DNA of 50,942 nt from Aquibium sp. ELW1220 (GCF_030398385.1 NZ_JAOAOQ010000040.1:1-50942), one strand, 5' to 3'; shown: positions 18,305 to 27,670, counted from the stretch's first letter. Made by a program: numbers and translations. The notes: generated by a model from the letters alone, not told the origin.

Positions 18305-19663
18305 TCACCCCGGCCCCGGCAGCCGTACCTCGGCCTTCAGCCCGCCGAGGTCGGATCGCGAAAGCTTCAGCTCGCCGCCATATTCGCGCACGAGATCGTT
18401 GACGATGGAAAGCCCGAGGCCCGTGCCGGGCTTGCTCTCGTCGAGTCGCTTGCCGCGCCGCAGCACGTCGCGCGCTTTGTCTTCGGGGATGCCCGGCCCG
18501 TCGTCCTCGATGGACAGAAGCACCGCGCCCGCCTCCTCGACGAGACCCACGCGGGCGCGGGTCTTCGCCCATTTCATCGCATTCTCGAGCAGGTTGCCGA
18601 CGATCTCCTCGAAATCCTCGCGCTCGCCGGCGAAGATCACCTCGCGCCCAGGCTCGACGAAATCGAGTTCGATCGTCGCATCGACCTTGCGGAACACGCG
18701 CACCAGTCGCTGCAGCGCCTCGCGGGTCGGCGTCCGGTAGACGACGCTGTCGCGCTGGGCGGCGATGCGGGCGCGCTGGAGGTAGTGCTCCACCTGCTGC
18801 TGCATGGCCGAGGCCTGCTCGACGATCAGCGCCCCCTTGGCGCCGCCCATGGCGCGGCCTTCGTTCAGGAGCACCGCCACGGGCGTCTTCAGCGAATGCG
18901 CGAGGTTGCCCACCTGCGTGCGCGACCGTTCCACGATGCGCCGGTTGTTCTCGATCAGCGCGTTGGTCTCGTTGGCCAGCGGCTCGATCTCGGAAGGGAA
19001 CTTGCCGTCGAGGCGGCTGGCCGTCCCCTCGCGCACCTGGGAAAGCGCGGTGCGCACCTTGTCCAGCGGCCGCAGGCCGAACAGGATCACCAGCGCGTTG
19101 ACGGCGATCATCGAGACGCCGAAGACCGAGAGGTAGGAATAGAGCTGCCTCTCGAAGTCCGAGATCTGGAGTTCCAGTTCGCTGCGGTTGCCCATCACGC
19201 GAAAGCGGGCGATGCGGTTCTCGGCATCCAGGATGAAGTCGTTCTCCAGCACGTCGACCCGCTCGCCGGTCGGTCCCTGCGCCTGGTAGAGCCGCTGGAA
19301 CTGGCTGTCGAAGGGAATCTCGGCCACGCCCGGCGCAGGTATCGCGGCCGTCATCGACGGCGAGCGGATCATCCCCGTCACGCCCGCCGACACCGGCTCC
19401 ACCGCCCAGTACCAGCCGGAGCCGGGTTGCGCGAACTTCAGGTCGTAGAGGTCGGGCGCGCCGTTCAGGGCGCCGTCAGGCGAAATCCCGACGGTCGTCA
19501 CCAGGCTGTAGAGATGCGCGGTCAGAAGATCGTGGAAGCCGCGTTCGGCCGCGTCGCGGTAAAGTGCGGAGATCAGCGTGGCGATCACCACCAGGGCTGC
19601 GACCGCCCACAGCGTCGAGAAGGTCACGACGCGAAACGACAGCGATCTCAGGCCGAACTTCAC
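18305..19663 (-). CDS. Sensor histidine kinase (PhoQ-like)
   Basis: 452 aa. Two membrane helices (about 12-34 and 160-185) flank a periplasmic sensor domain of about 125 residues. The cytoplasmic part has HAMP, HisKA (GNLAHSLKTPVAVLLNEG) and HATPase motifs: N box NLLENAMKWAK, G1 DDGPGIPEDKA, G2 GTGLGLSIVNDL. The HSLKTP variant and the short catalytic core resemble the PhoQ-type group. It starts 34 bp after the response regulator gene and forms an operon with it. The inducing signal is unknown; PhoQ relatives sense cations or membrane state. Confidence 0.93.
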   Translation of the reverse strand: MKFGLRSLSFRVVTFSTLWAVAALVVIATLISALYRDAAERGFHDLLTAHLYSLVTTVGISPDGALNGAPDLYDLKFAQPGSGWYWAVEPVSAGVTGMIRSPSMTAAIPAPGVAEIPFDSQFQRLYQAQGPTGERVDVLENDFILDAENRIARFRVMGNRSELELQISDFERQLYSYLSVFGVSMIAVNALVILFGLRPLDKVRTALSQVREGTASRLDGKFPSEIEPLANETNALIENNRRIVERSRTQVGNLAHSLKTPVAVLLNEGRAMGGAKGALIVEQASAMQQQVEHYLQRARIAAQRDSVVYRTPTREALQRLVRVFRKVDATIELDFVEPGREVIFAGEREDFEEIVGNLLENAMKWAKTRARVGLVEEAGAVLLSIEDDGPGIPEDKARDVLRRGKRLDESKPGTGLGLSIVNDLVREYGGELKLSRSDLGGLKAEVRLPGPG

Positions 19664-19697
19664 CCGATCTCTCCCACGGCCGGTGCGCGGGTCCGTT

Positions 19698-20363
19698 TCA
19701 AACCTGCTGCTCGCGGATGCGATAGCCCATGCCGCGCACGGTCTCGATCAGGTCGACGCCCATCTTCTTGCGCAGGCGCCCGACGAAGACCTCCACCGTG
19801 TTGGAATCGCGGTCGAAATCCTGGTCGTAGAGGTGTTCCACCAGTTCGGTGCGCGACACCACCTCACCCATGTGATGCATCAGGTAGGCGAGCAGGCGGA
19901 ACTCGTGCGACGTCAGCTTCAGCGTTTGCCCGCCCACTTCGGCCTTCGAGGCCTTGGTGTCGAGCCTGAGCGGCCCGCAGACCAGTTCGGACGAGGCGTG
20001 GCCGGCGGCACGGCGGATCAGCGCGCGCAGGCGGGCGAGCACCTCCTCGATGTGGAAGGGTTTGGCGACGTAGTCGTCGGCGCCGGCATCGATGCCCGCC
20101 ACCTTGTCGCTCCAGCGGTCGCGCGCCGTCAGCATCAGCACGGGCATCTTGCGCCCCGCCTCGCGCCATTTCTCCACGACCGTGATGCCGTCCATCTCCG
20201 GCAGGCCGATGTCCAGCACCACCGCGTCATAAGGCTCGGTGTCGCCGAGGAAGTGGCCTTCCTCACCGTCGAAGGCGCGGTCGACGACGTAGCCGGCCTC
20301 CGTCAGCGCCTCGACGATCTGGCGATTCAGGTTCTTGTCGTCCTCGACAACCAGTATGCGCAT
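19698..20363 (-). CDS. OmpR-family response regulator (PhoP-like)
   Basis: 221 aa: a receiver domain (MRILVVEDDKNLNRQIVEAL, acceptor Asp in DAVVLDIGLPEMDG) and a winged-helix output domain (RLLAYLMHHMGEVVSRTELVEHLYD). ATG 20363 has AGAGGAATC directly upstream; a GTG 27 bp earlier has no clear site and is not preferred. It is cytoplasmic and is the phosphorylation partner of the kinase encoded 34 bp downstream. It follows a small exported-protein gene by 64 bp and is probably co-transcribed with it. Confidence 0.94.
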   Translation of the reverse strand: MRILVVEDDKNLNRQIVEALTEAGYVVDRAFDGEEGHFLGDTEPYDAVVLDIGLPEMDGITVVEKWREAGRKMPVLMLTARDRWSDKVAGIDAGADDYVAKPFHIEEVLARLRALIRRAAGHASSELVCGPLRLDTKASKAEVGGQTLKLTSHEFRLLAYLMHHMGEVVSRTELVEHLYDQDFDRDSNTVEVFVGRLRKKMGVDLIETVRGMGYRIREQQV

Positions 20364-20427
20364 GATTCCTCTGCCCCGCGGTTCGTCCACGTCTCCTGTG
20401 CACGACCGGCGCCTACTTCACAGTGAA

Positions 20428-20727
20428 TTAATTCGCAGGGACCTGCTTGCGCACGACGCGGGGCGGCTGCCCGCCCTTGGCGGGGACGGTGTAGACGATG
20501 ACGCAGACGGTACGGCCGCCGCGATTTTCGGCGACGGCGCTGCGCACGGTGCCGCCTTCGCCGGCGGCAATCGAGCGGCCGATCGCGCCGCAGTCGGCGG
20601 CGGCCGTCTGCACCAGCGAGGGCGCAGCGAGCGGCGCCAGCGGCAGTTGCGCCTGGCCGGGCGTCGTCGCCGCCAGGAGCATGAGCGCGGGCACGAGGCG
20701 CCGCAGGGGAGCGAGGAAGGTTTTCAT
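20428..20727 (-). CDS. Small exported protein upstream of the PhoP/Q-like pair
   Basis: 99 aa with a signal peptide (MKTFLAPLRRLVPALMLLAATTPGQA|Q) and a short mature domain holding two cysteines (ADCGAIGR; RTVCVIVYTV) and an Arg/Lys-rich C-terminus. The ribosome-binding site AAGGCGG lies close to the ATG. It is probably periplasmic. I do not recognise a characterised family. Its position, first before a PhoP/PhoQ-type pair, suggests it could be a periplasmic modulator of the kinase or a target of the pair; that is inference only. Confidence 0.75.
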   Translation of the reverse strand: MKTFLAPLRRLVPALMLLAATTPGQAQLPLAPLAAPSLVQTAAADCGAIGRSIAAGEGGTVRSAVAENRGGRTVCVIVYTVPAKGGQPPRVVRKQVPAN

Positions 20728-20830
20728 GCCGCCTTGATAGCCCGTCGCCTCTGAACGGGGCATGAATGGTCGGGTCCATTGCTTCGTTTCGGCGCCATCC
20801 TGCCCTCCCGCTCCAACCGCCTGCCCGCGG

Positions 20831-21037
20831 CTATTTGATCCTGCTCGTCGCGACGATCCGGCCCCACAGCGCAACGACGCCCGAAATGGCGGCCGCGACC
20901 TGCAGTATCGTATCCGTCACGGCCGAATTGTCGAGCCCGGCCATCGGCAGGCCGAAGACGCCGCCCATCGTGGTCGCGATCGTGACGATCGAGGCCCAGA
21001 CGGTGCGCGAGAGATACCAGGGCTTCTGTTCGGTCAT
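20831..21037 (-). CDS. Holin-like small membrane protein at the 3' end of the GTA cluster
   Basis: 68 aa from ATG 21037, preceded by AGGAGACG. The order is a polar N-terminus (MTEQKPWYLSRTVWA), a hydrophobic stretch (SIVTIATTMGGVFGL), a short polar turn, then a second hydrophobic stretch (ILQVAAAISGVVALWGRI) and a basic end. Two short membrane helices plus WYLSRTVWA match small holin-like proteins seen in rhizobial prophages. It lies 83 bp downstream of GTA g15 in the same direction, so it may take part in particle release. Function inferred from form and position. Confidence 0.72.
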   Translation of the reverse strand: MTEQKPWYLSRTVWASIVTIATTMGGVFGLPMAGLDNSAVTDTILQVAAAISGVVALWGRIVATSRIK

Positions 21038-21120
21038 TGCACGTCTCCTGTCTTGGTTGGAAATCGATGGCGTCCGGATGCGCCGCCGCAGGGCGCGGCG
21101 GATCGAGCGCGCGAGCATTG

Positions 21121-24100
21121 TCATGGCAGGTCGACCGTGAGCGTGGCGGGCAGGCCCGCCGTGCCGCCCGGCCGCTTCCTCTGGCGCACGGACACGACCG
21201 CCGATCCGCCGCCGCCGAAATCGGCGGCGATCGCGGCTGCGTCGTAGGTCCAGGCGGGTGCGGTCGTCTCGGCCGAACGCTTCAATGCGCCGCCGGGCGT
21301 CCGTATCTCGACGAGATAGGCCTCCGCCTCCTCACCAAGCGGGATTTCGTCGGCGTCCCATCCGTCGGCGCCGATCCGGCCGCGACGGATCCAGGTCACC
21401 GCAAGGTCGCCGCCGGTTTCGAACGTCGCGCGCAGGTGCACGGGCGCCAGCGGCAGCGCCGCGCGCAGCCCGCCCGTGGCCGTCTCGACCGCAAAGACGT
21501 CGCTCTCCAGATCCGCGCCCGCCGGCCCGACACGCCAGTTGAGCGTGAGCCCGGCTTCCGCTGGCTTAAGCCCCGCCGTCGGCACGGCGCCGTCCAGCAG
21601 CACGAAGGGCGCGCCTTCCGCAGCGCCCGCCAGCATGGCGTCCTCGGTTCCGAGCTGCCCGCGCAGCAGGTCGCCCAGCCGCCAGATGTCCGGCGCGATC
21701 TCCTCGGCGGTGCGGAACTGCACCACCTCCCAGGCCCCGCTCTGCGACAGGATCGCCGCCGCGTTGCCGCCATTGAGCTGCTGCAGCGCCGATATGCTCT
21801 GCAGCGCGCCGCCCGAGAGCGAAACGCCGATCGTCGCGCCCCGGTCGAGCCGCCCCGGTACGCCTGGTCCCAGCGCTCCGGTCAGTTCGCCGAGCCTGGC
21901 CGCGTCCGGCAGCGCCGTGCGCTGCTCGAAGCCGGTGTATTCGGGCGACACCTGAACGACCTGGCTGCGCCAGGGCTTTGCCCAGGCGGCAATGCGCAGT
22001 TCCCGCCAGGGCTCGTCGATGCCCGATGTCAGCGGCAGGTCGATCAGGTACAGCGCGGGCGCGGCCAGCGCCGGCGCGGTCTCGTGGGTGGCATCGCCCA
22101 GCGTGGGTGCAATGCGGGCGGGCGCCAGGCGGTCCACCCGCACGGCCTTCACCTGGCGCACCAGCCCCTCGTCGATCTCGGTCACCACGAGATCGTCCGC
22201 GCCGAAGGCGGCCGGCAGCCGCACCAGCGCGCCCGGCCGCACGCGCCGCTCGCCGGCGGGCAGCGAAAACGCCATTTCCTCGCGCTCGCGCCAGTGCCGC
22301 TTCAGCCAGTCGGCCGCCAGTGCCTCCGCAACCGGCGGCTCCAGGCAGCCGGAAAAGCCCAGCCGCTCCTGCCCCGGATTGGCCGCCCCGTCGCGGCGGC
22401 GCCGGGCCGAACCGGCTTCGTGGTCGTTCAGGGGGTCGCGGAAGGCGACGATCACCTCTCCGGCCAGCGCGTGGTCCGGCGCGCGTACCGCCGTCACCGT
22501 GGCGCCCTCCTCCGGCTGCACCAGCGCCTCGAGCGCCAGCGCGGAACCTGATGCGGCACCTCGCCGGCGCGCGGTCACGCGGCCGTCCTCCATCCGCAGC
22601 GACAGCCCGAACAGGTCGGCGACGGGTTCGATCGCCGCGCGCGGCGAGGCCGGTTCGGAGATCACGTAGCCGCTCGCCCAGCCGGCCGCGCCGTCCGTCT
22701 CGCCCGCGCCCAGGCCGTGGTCTGCGAGGATCGCCGCGACGAGATCGCCGGACGACGGGTTGCCCAGCCGACCGTTCAGCCAGTGGCCGGCGAGCCAGTT
22801 GCCGCCGTCGCCCCAGACGTCGCCCGCCAGCGGAAAGGCCGGGAAGGGCCGCGCGTCCCAGGCCCAGAGATAGATCCGCTGCGGGTCGACCATGCGGCCG
22901 CCATAGACTGGCGAGAGCGGGTTCGCCTCCGGCGCGAACCCAGGCGCCTCCGGGCCCCAGAAGGAGAGGTGCGTCTCGATGAACCGTCGCTGCGCGAGGT
23001 CGTCGCGCCCGCCATGCGAGAAGTGCGGCAGCCCGCTTTCGCTCGATTTCGGATCGGAAAAGACATTCGGCTGGTTCGGCCCCTTGTCGATCGCCGGGCA
23101 ACCCAGCTCCGTCAGCCAGATCGGCTTGCCGCGCGGCGTCCAGGCCGTCGGGCTTGCCGCCTCCACGCCTCCGGTCCGGTCGACATGGGCGTTCGCCCAC
23201 CAGTTCCACAGGTCCTTGAAGCGGAACACCCACGGCTTGCCGTAGGCCCCGTCCGCGATCGGTGTGCGGATGCGCGCGCGGCGGTCCTCGTCGTGGGCAT
23301 AGAACCAGTCGTAGCCTTCGCCGGCACGGAGCGCCGCCCGCAGCGCGGCCGGATCGTTCGGTCCCGCAGCACCGTCCGGATTCGAGCCGTCATGGTCGCC
23401 GTCGCGCCAGTCCGACAGCGGCATGTAGGCGTCGATGCCGACCGCGTCGATCGCCTCGTGCGCCCACAGCGGGTCGAGATGGAAAAAGACGCTGCCCGAA
23501 CCGTCCTGCGGCTGGTGACCGAAATATTCGCTCCAGTCGGCGCCGTAGCTGAGCTTCGTTCCCGCCCCCAGCATCGCCCGCACGTCGGCGGCAAGGGCGC
23601 ACAACGCCTCGACTGCCGGAAAGCTGTCGTCCGCACCGCGCACCGTCGTCAGGCCGCGCAGTTCCGAGCCGATCAGGAAGGCGTCGACGCCGCCGGCCAG
23701 CGCCGCGAGCTTCGCCTGATGCAGCACGAAACGGCGATAGCCCCAGTCGGCCCCGCCGCCGGAGAAGTGCACGTGCCCGCCCGAGATCGAGAAGTCCCCC
23801 GGCGCCGCCGCGCCGAAGAAGGCTTCCACCTGCGTGCGCGCCGCAGCCGTCGCGTCGACGCTGCCCGTCCGGCCGGCGGCCGGGTGACAGGTGATGCGGC
23901 CGCGCCACGGATAGGCCGCCTGCTCGGCCCCGCCGTGCGGGTCGGGCAGTCCGTTGCCGGCCGGCACATCCATCATCACGAAGGGATAGAGCGTGACCGA
24001 AAGTCCCCGCGCCTTCAGTTCGCCGATCGCCGCCACGATCGTGTCGTCCGACGGCGAACCGCCATAGGCCGCGCGCCCGCCGGCCTGCGACACCACCAGC

Positions 24101-25023
24101 GCCGCATCGCCCGTCACGTCGCCGACACGCCATCTGGCCGCGACGGCCGGCCCGTCCCGATCGGTCACCGCCGGCCGGATACGGCAGTCGCCCGCGCGCA
24201 GGTCGTCGCCGAACCAGGCCACCACCAGCGCCACGTGCTCGAGGTTCGGGCACAGCGCCTGCAATTCGTCGAGCGAGGCCGCAAGATCCGTCGCCGCGTG
24301 CAGCACGTGCCGGTTGACGATCGTACCCTCGCCCTTGCGGCGCTTGTGACGCACGGGGTCGGGCGCATAGCCGAACTCGGTCGAGCCGGGGATCAGCACC
24401 ATCGCCGACACCTTGTCGCCCGTCCCGCCCACCGGGCGGATCACCTCGAACTGCAGCTGCGGCAGCCGGTTGCCGAAGGCGTCGAGCGGCAGCCGCTCGA
24501 ACACCACATAGGCCGTGCCGCGATAGGCCGGCGCGTTGCCGGCGCCCTGCTTCGCCTCGATCAGCGGGTCCGGTGCCTGGTCCTCGGTGCCGCGATGCAG
24601 GCGCAACGTCACCTCGTCCAGGTCGAGTTCGCGCCCGTCGGCCCAGATCCGGCGGATGCCCGCAACCGGCCCCTCGCACAGCCCGAAGGCGGCGCTGGCA
24701 TGGTAGGAATAGCTCGTCACCTTCGGCCCGCCTTTCGAGCCCTGCCGGCTGGTCTCCTTCACTTCCTCGAATCGCGTCGCCCAGATCAGCGTCGCGCCCA
24801 GCCGCGCCGTGCCGTAGAGCCTGGGCATCGGCGCGCCGTCCTCGGCCGTCAGCACCTGCGCGGAGCCAAGTCGCGGTCCCTCAATGCGGCGCGTACTGTC
24901 GATCAGCGCCCGGTCGATCAGATAGCCGCCGATGGCGCCGGCCGCCGTGCCGATCGCCGCTCCGGTCGCGCCGAGCAGGCCTCCGAGATAGGCGCCCGCC
25001 GCCTGCAGGATGATGGTCGCCAC
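21121..25023 (-). CDS. GTA g15: tail fibre/host-specificity protein with TIM-barrel domain
   Basis: A 1300-aa protein matching RcGTA gp15 in length and order. The N-terminal region opens with a glycine/alanine-rich stretch (GAYLGGLLGATGAAIGTAAG). A glycoside-hydrolase-like TIM barrel lies about residues 430-740 (FLIGSELRGL, LSYGADWSEYFGH, AVGIDAYMPLSDW, PIWLTELGCPAIDKGPNQP). The C-terminal half carries beta-rich hub/fibre domains (phage-tail type). In RcGTA this 'megatron' protein forms the tail tip and contacts the cell envelope. It follows g14 by 3 bp. It is the longest gene in the window and looks intact. Confidence 0.94.
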   Translation of the reverse strand: MATIILQAAGAYLGGLLGATGAAIGTAAGAIGGYLIDRALIDSTRRIEGPRLGSAQVLTAEDGAPMPRLYGTARLGATLIWATRFEEVKETSRQGSKGGPKVTSYSYHASAAFGLCEGPVAGIRRIWADGRELDLDEVTLRLHRGTEDQAPDPLIEAKQGAGNAPAYRGTAYVVFERLPLDAFGNRLPQLQFEVIRPVGGTGDKVSAMVLIPGSTEFGYAPDPVRHKRRKGEGTIVNRHVLHAATDLAASLDELQALCPNLEHVALVVAWFGDDLRAGDCRIRPAVTDRDGPAVAARWRVGDVTGDAALVVSQAGGRAAYGGSPSDDTIVAAIGELKARGLSVTLYPFVMMDVPAGNGLPDPHGGAEQAAYPWRGRITCHPAAGRTGSVDATAAARTQVEAFFGAAAPGDFSISGGHVHFSGGGADWGYRRFVLHQAKLAALAGGVDAFLIGSELRGLTTVRGADDSFPAVEALCALAADVRAMLGAGTKLSYGADWSEYFGHQPQDGSGSVFFHLDPLWAHEAIDAVGIDAYMPLSDWRDGDHDGSNPDGAAGPNDPAALRAALRAGEGYDWFYAHDEDRRARIRTPIADGAYGKPWVFRFKDLWNWWANAHVDRTGGVEAASPTAWTPRGKPIWLTELGCPAIDKGPNQPNVFSDPKSSESGLPHFSHGGRDDLAQRRFIETHLSFWGPEAPGFAPEANPLSPVYGGRMVDPQRIYLWAWDARPFPAFPLAGDVWGDGGNWLAGHWLNGRLGNPSSGDLVAAILADHGLGAGETDGAAGWASGYVISEPASPRAAIEPVADLFGLSLRMEDGRVTARRRGAASGSALALEALVQPEEGATVTAVRAPDHALAGEVIVAFRDPLNDHEAGSARRRRDGAANPGQERLGFSGCLEPPVAEALAADWLKRHWREREEMAFSLPAGERRVRPGALVRLPAAFGADDLVVTEIDEGLVRQVKAVRVDRLAPARIAPTLGDATHETAPALAAPALYLIDLPLTSGIDEPWRELRIAAWAKPWRSQVVQVSPEYTGFEQRTALPDAARLGELTGALGPGVPGRLDRGATIGVSLSGGALQSISALQQLNGGNAAAILSQSGAWEVVQFRTAEEIAPDIWRLGDLLRGQLGTEDAMLAGAAEGAPFVLLDGAVPTAGLKPAEAGLTLNWRVGPAGADLESDVFAVETATGGLRAALPLAPVHLRATFETGGDLAVTWIRRGRIGADGWDADEIPLGEEAEAYLVEIRTPGGALKRSAETTAPAWTYDAAAIAADFGGGGSAVVSVRQRKRPGGTAGLPATLTVDLP

Positions 25024-25026
25024 GGC

Positions 25027-25470
25027 TCATTCCTCCGGTCTTTCGGGAAAGGCGAAGGCGCCGGCGATGCGGCGGCGCCATTGCGGCACCAGCGGCGACA
25101 CCGTCACCGCGTGGCCTTCGTAAGCGTGGACGAACCTTTCCGGCGCGACCAGGATTCCGGCATGCTTGGCCGCGTAGTGCGGCTTCCAGCGAAACACGAG
25201 CAGATCGCCCGGGACCATCTCGGCCACGGGTTTCTCGCTGCAGTGGCGCCGCGCCGCCGCGATCAGCGGATCGCCCTTGCCCGCCTCGCTCCAGTCGCGC
25301 GCATAGGCGCCGGGATCCTCCGGATAGCGGCCATGGACGGCGCGCCACACCCCGCGCACGAGGCCCAGGCAATCGCAGCCCACGCCCTTGCGCGTGCCCT
25401 GGTGGCGGTAGGGCGTACCGACCCAGGCGAGCGCCTCCGCCACGATGGCGTCGTTGATCGGTCGGGTCAT
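25027..25470 (-). CDS. GTA g14: NlpC/P60-type cell-wall peptidase
   Basis: 147 aa. The catalytic Cys lies in KGVGCDCLGLVRGVW, and the His in AAKHAGILV, fitting the papain-like NlpC/P60 fold that cleaves peptidoglycan stem peptides. In RcGTA, gp14 is the tail-associated peptidase that helps DNA cross the recipient's wall. Its start (ATG 25470) lies 8 bp after the g13 stop, and its stop is 3 bp before g15. Full length and intact. Confidence 0.93.
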   Translation of the reverse strand: MTRPINDAIVAEALAWVGTPYRHQGTRKGVGCDCLGLVRGVWRAVHGRYPEDPGAYARDWSEAGKGDPLIAAARRHCSEKPVAEMVPGDLLVFRWKPHYAAKHAGILVAPERFVHAYEGHAVTVSPLVPQWRRRIAGAFAFPERPEE

Positions 25471-25478
25471 GGCCTGCC

Positions 25479-26369
25479 TCAGGGCACCAGCGGCGCGCCA
25501 TCGAACACCTGGCCCTCGGTCGCGTAGCCATAGGCCGCGTCGTTGCCGGGCAGGTGCGGAAAGCCGCGGAAGTTCAGGTGGTTGGAAAACTTCGCCTTGC
25601 AGGTGGAAAAACGCTTGTCGCAGCCCGCCAGGATCGTGAAGCCGTCGCCCGGCGAAGGCAGGCCCGCGCCGTCGCGCCACAGCACGAGTTCGGTCCCCGC
25701 GCCCGAGACCCGATGCGACAGCACCCGAACCGTCGAGCCAGCCACCGCGCCGCTCGTCGCCGTCAGCCGTCCCTCGGCGAACCAGCCGGCCGTGAACGCA
25801 TCGAGGCCGGTCACGCGGATCGTGTCGGCCGAAACCGCGGCCGCGACGGCTCCCACCGCCTTCAGCGCCGGCTGGTCGAGGTCGACGCCGCAACGCTGGT
25901 CGCCCAGCTCGGCATCGCAGGCACGGCGGAACCAGCGCCCGCCGATCCGGTCCAGCGCCGCTTCCGGTCCGTCCAGTTCGGCCACGAAGCGGTTGTCGGC
26001 CCGCGTGATCCGCCCCACCGTCTGGGTGCGGATCGCTGCTGCCTGTTCGGGCGCGCGCCAGTTGACCAGCAGCGTCTCCACCGTCGCGCCGTCCCAGCGG
26101 CCGGCCGCGATGTCCTCCGCCGTGATCGTCGCCGCGCTGAGCGCGCCTTCGATCTCCACCGTGTCGGCTGCAAGCCCCAGCGTCTCGCGCGCCTCGCTCG
26201 CGGTGAACCCGCTCTGCGGTGCAAAGATCGTGGCGTCCGCCGTCAGCGGCCGGTCGTGGTCGGTGAAGCCTGCCACCGTGCCGTCGCGCCGCGTCACGCG
26301 CCAGCAATGGCACAAGCTCGTCGCCTCCCGCGCCAGATGCGCGGCCAGCATGTCAAAACCGTCGCTCAT
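25479..26369 (-). CDS. GTA g13: tail hub protein (DUF2163)
   Basis: 296 aa beginning MSDGFDMLAAHLAREATSLCHCWRVTRRDG, the DUF2163/phage BR0599 family that forms the distal tail hub in RcGTA. It has a set of conserved cysteines (CHCW near the start; later RACDAELGDQRCGV and AGCDKRFSTCKAKF with NHLNFRGFPHLPG). In lambda-type tail-tip proteins such cysteines hold an Fe-S cluster; by analogy the same is possible here. The ATG overlaps the g12 stop as ATGA. Confidence 0.93.
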   Translation of the reverse strand: MSDGFDMLAAHLAREATSLCHCWRVTRRDGTVAGFTDHDRPLTADATIFAPQSGFTASEARETLGLAADTVEIEGALSAATITAEDIAAGRWDGATVETLLVNWRAPEQAAAIRTQTVGRITRADNRFVAELDGPEAALDRIGGRWFRRACDAELGDQRCGVDLDQPALKAVGAVAAAVSADTIRVTGLDAFTAGWFAEGRLTATSGAVAGSTVRVLSHRVSGAGTELVLWRDGAGLPSPGDGFTILAGCDKRFSTCKAKFSNHLNFRGFPHLPGNDAAYGYATEGQVFDGAPLVP

Positions 26370-27016
26370 GGCAGGATCTCGATCAGCGGTATCGTGGGAA
26401 TCTGGCCGGCGCGGAAGCCGGCGAGGCTCACCGTCAGCCGGTCGGTGTCGAAGCGCACCGGCACGTCGAAGACGAAGCCTGCGGTCACCGCCGCGCCGTC
26501 GGCCGGCAGATGGCCGGGCAGGAAGGTCACGCTGCCGGTCGCGTGATCGACGCTGAACTGCGTTTCGGCCAGCTGCTCGATCCCGCCGACCGCGACACGC
26601 ACGCTTCCCGCAACCGGCTTTGCGATCGCGCGGCGGTAGGCATCCGCCCCCTCCCCATAGATCTTGGACAACTGGAACACCGCCGTCGTTCCGTCGCCCG
26701 TACCGAGCGTCTGGTCGGTCGACGCCGGCGTCTCGTGCGGACGGCACGACTTCATGTCGAAGGGGTCGCGGAAGCGGAAGCCGTGCAGCGAGCCGCGCCG
26801 CGCCTCGAAGAAGGCGACGACCTCGTGCACGTCTTCCAGCGATCGCAGTCCGGTGCCGGCGTCGTAGCTGCGCCGTGAACCGGCGAACCTGGCATTGCGG
26901 CGCTCGTGCCCGGAGGTCAGGAGCACGATCTCGTTGCGCCGCATCGGCCCGCCTGTCGCCCCGAAGGACACCGCGACCGGGAACAGCACCTCGTGGAAGG
27001 CCTCGAACGTGCTCAT
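26366..27016 (-). CDS. GTA g12: distal tail protein (DUF2460)
   Basis: 216 aa of the DUF2460 family, recognised by the opening FHEVLFPVAVSFGATGGP, the RRNEIVLLTSGHERRNARF stretch and the central YDAGTGLRSLEDVHEVVAFFEARRG. In RcGTA this is the distal tail ring between tube and hub. It overlaps g13 by 4 bp and lies 34 bp downstream of g11. It appears intact. Confidence 0.93.
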   Translation of the reverse strand: MSTFEAFHEVLFPVAVSFGATGGPMRRNEIVLLTSGHERRNARFAGSRRSYDAGTGLRSLEDVHEVVAFFEARRGSLHGFRFRDPFDMKSCRPHETPASTDQTLGTGDGTTAVFQLSKIYGEGADAYRRAIAKPVAGSVRVAVGGIEQLAETQFSVDHATGSVTFLPGHLPADGAAVTAGFVFDVPVRFDTDRLTVSLAGFRAGQIPTIPLIEILP

Positions 27017-27050
27017 CGCCCACTCCCCGGTTTCATCACCGCCCGCTGCC

Positions 27051-27626
27051 TCACAGCGTCCGCGCCCCGCGCGCCACGGCCCGCGCGATCATCCCGGTGA
27101 TCTGCGCCTCCGACTTTCGGAACGACGGCGCGTCGGGCGTCGAGACGTTGAAGACGACGCTCACCGGCGCGGCCCCGCCCCCCGCTGACACGCCCAGCCG
27201 TCCGTCCGGCCCGCGCGACAGCGGCATGATCGCCTCTGCACCCGCCTCGCCCATCAGCCCGATGTTGCGGCCGGCCGGAAAGAAGGTCGGCGTCGACACG
27301 ATGCCGCCGTCGGCGAAGGGCGTCACCCGACCCGGCACGCCGCCTTTCTCGAAGGGCAGGAGCCCCGCCAGCCCGCCAAGGATTGACGAGACGGCCGATC
27401 CCGCCAGGTTGCTCAGCGGCTGCAGCCCCTGGCCCAGCGCCATGCCGGCGAGATTGAGCCCGATGCGGCGCAGCACGTCCTCCAGCGCCTTGCCCTGCAC
27501 CACCGCGCTCGCCAGTCCCTGCGTCAGCTGCCGGCCGAAGCTGTCGGACAGCGACGACAGGTTGGCCAGGGCCTTGTCGACGGCGCTGGTGTCGATCTCG
27601 AACGAGACCTCCGGTCCCTCGGTCAT
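27051..27626 (-). CDS. GTA g11: tail tape-measure protein
   Basis: 191 aa from ATG 27626. The N-terminal half is helical (FEIDTSAVDKALANLSSLSDSFGRQL), followed by a hydrophobic, glycine-rich part (MALGQGLQPLSNLAGSAVSS and a GLLPFEKGGV segment) and then VSTPTFFPAGRNIGLMGEAGAEAIMPLSRGPDG, a segment typical of tape-measure C-termini. It is short, as expected for the very short GTA tail (RcGTA gp11 is of similar size). It sets tail length and passes through the tube. It follows the disrupted g10.1 by 44 bp. Confidence 0.9.
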   Translation of the reverse strand: MTEGPEVSFEIDTSAVDKALANLSSLSDSFGRQLTQGLASAVVQGKALEDVLRRIGLNLAGMALGQGLQPLSNLAGSAVSSILGGLAGLLPFEKGGVPGRVTPFADGGIVSTPTFFPAGRNIGLMGEAGAEAIMPLSRGPDGRLGVSAGGGAAPVSVVFNVSTPDAPSFRKSEAQITGMIARAVARGARTL

Positions 27627-27670
27627 GGTCGTTCCTCGCAATGGTCAGGAAAATCGGGAGCAGGGAAAAG

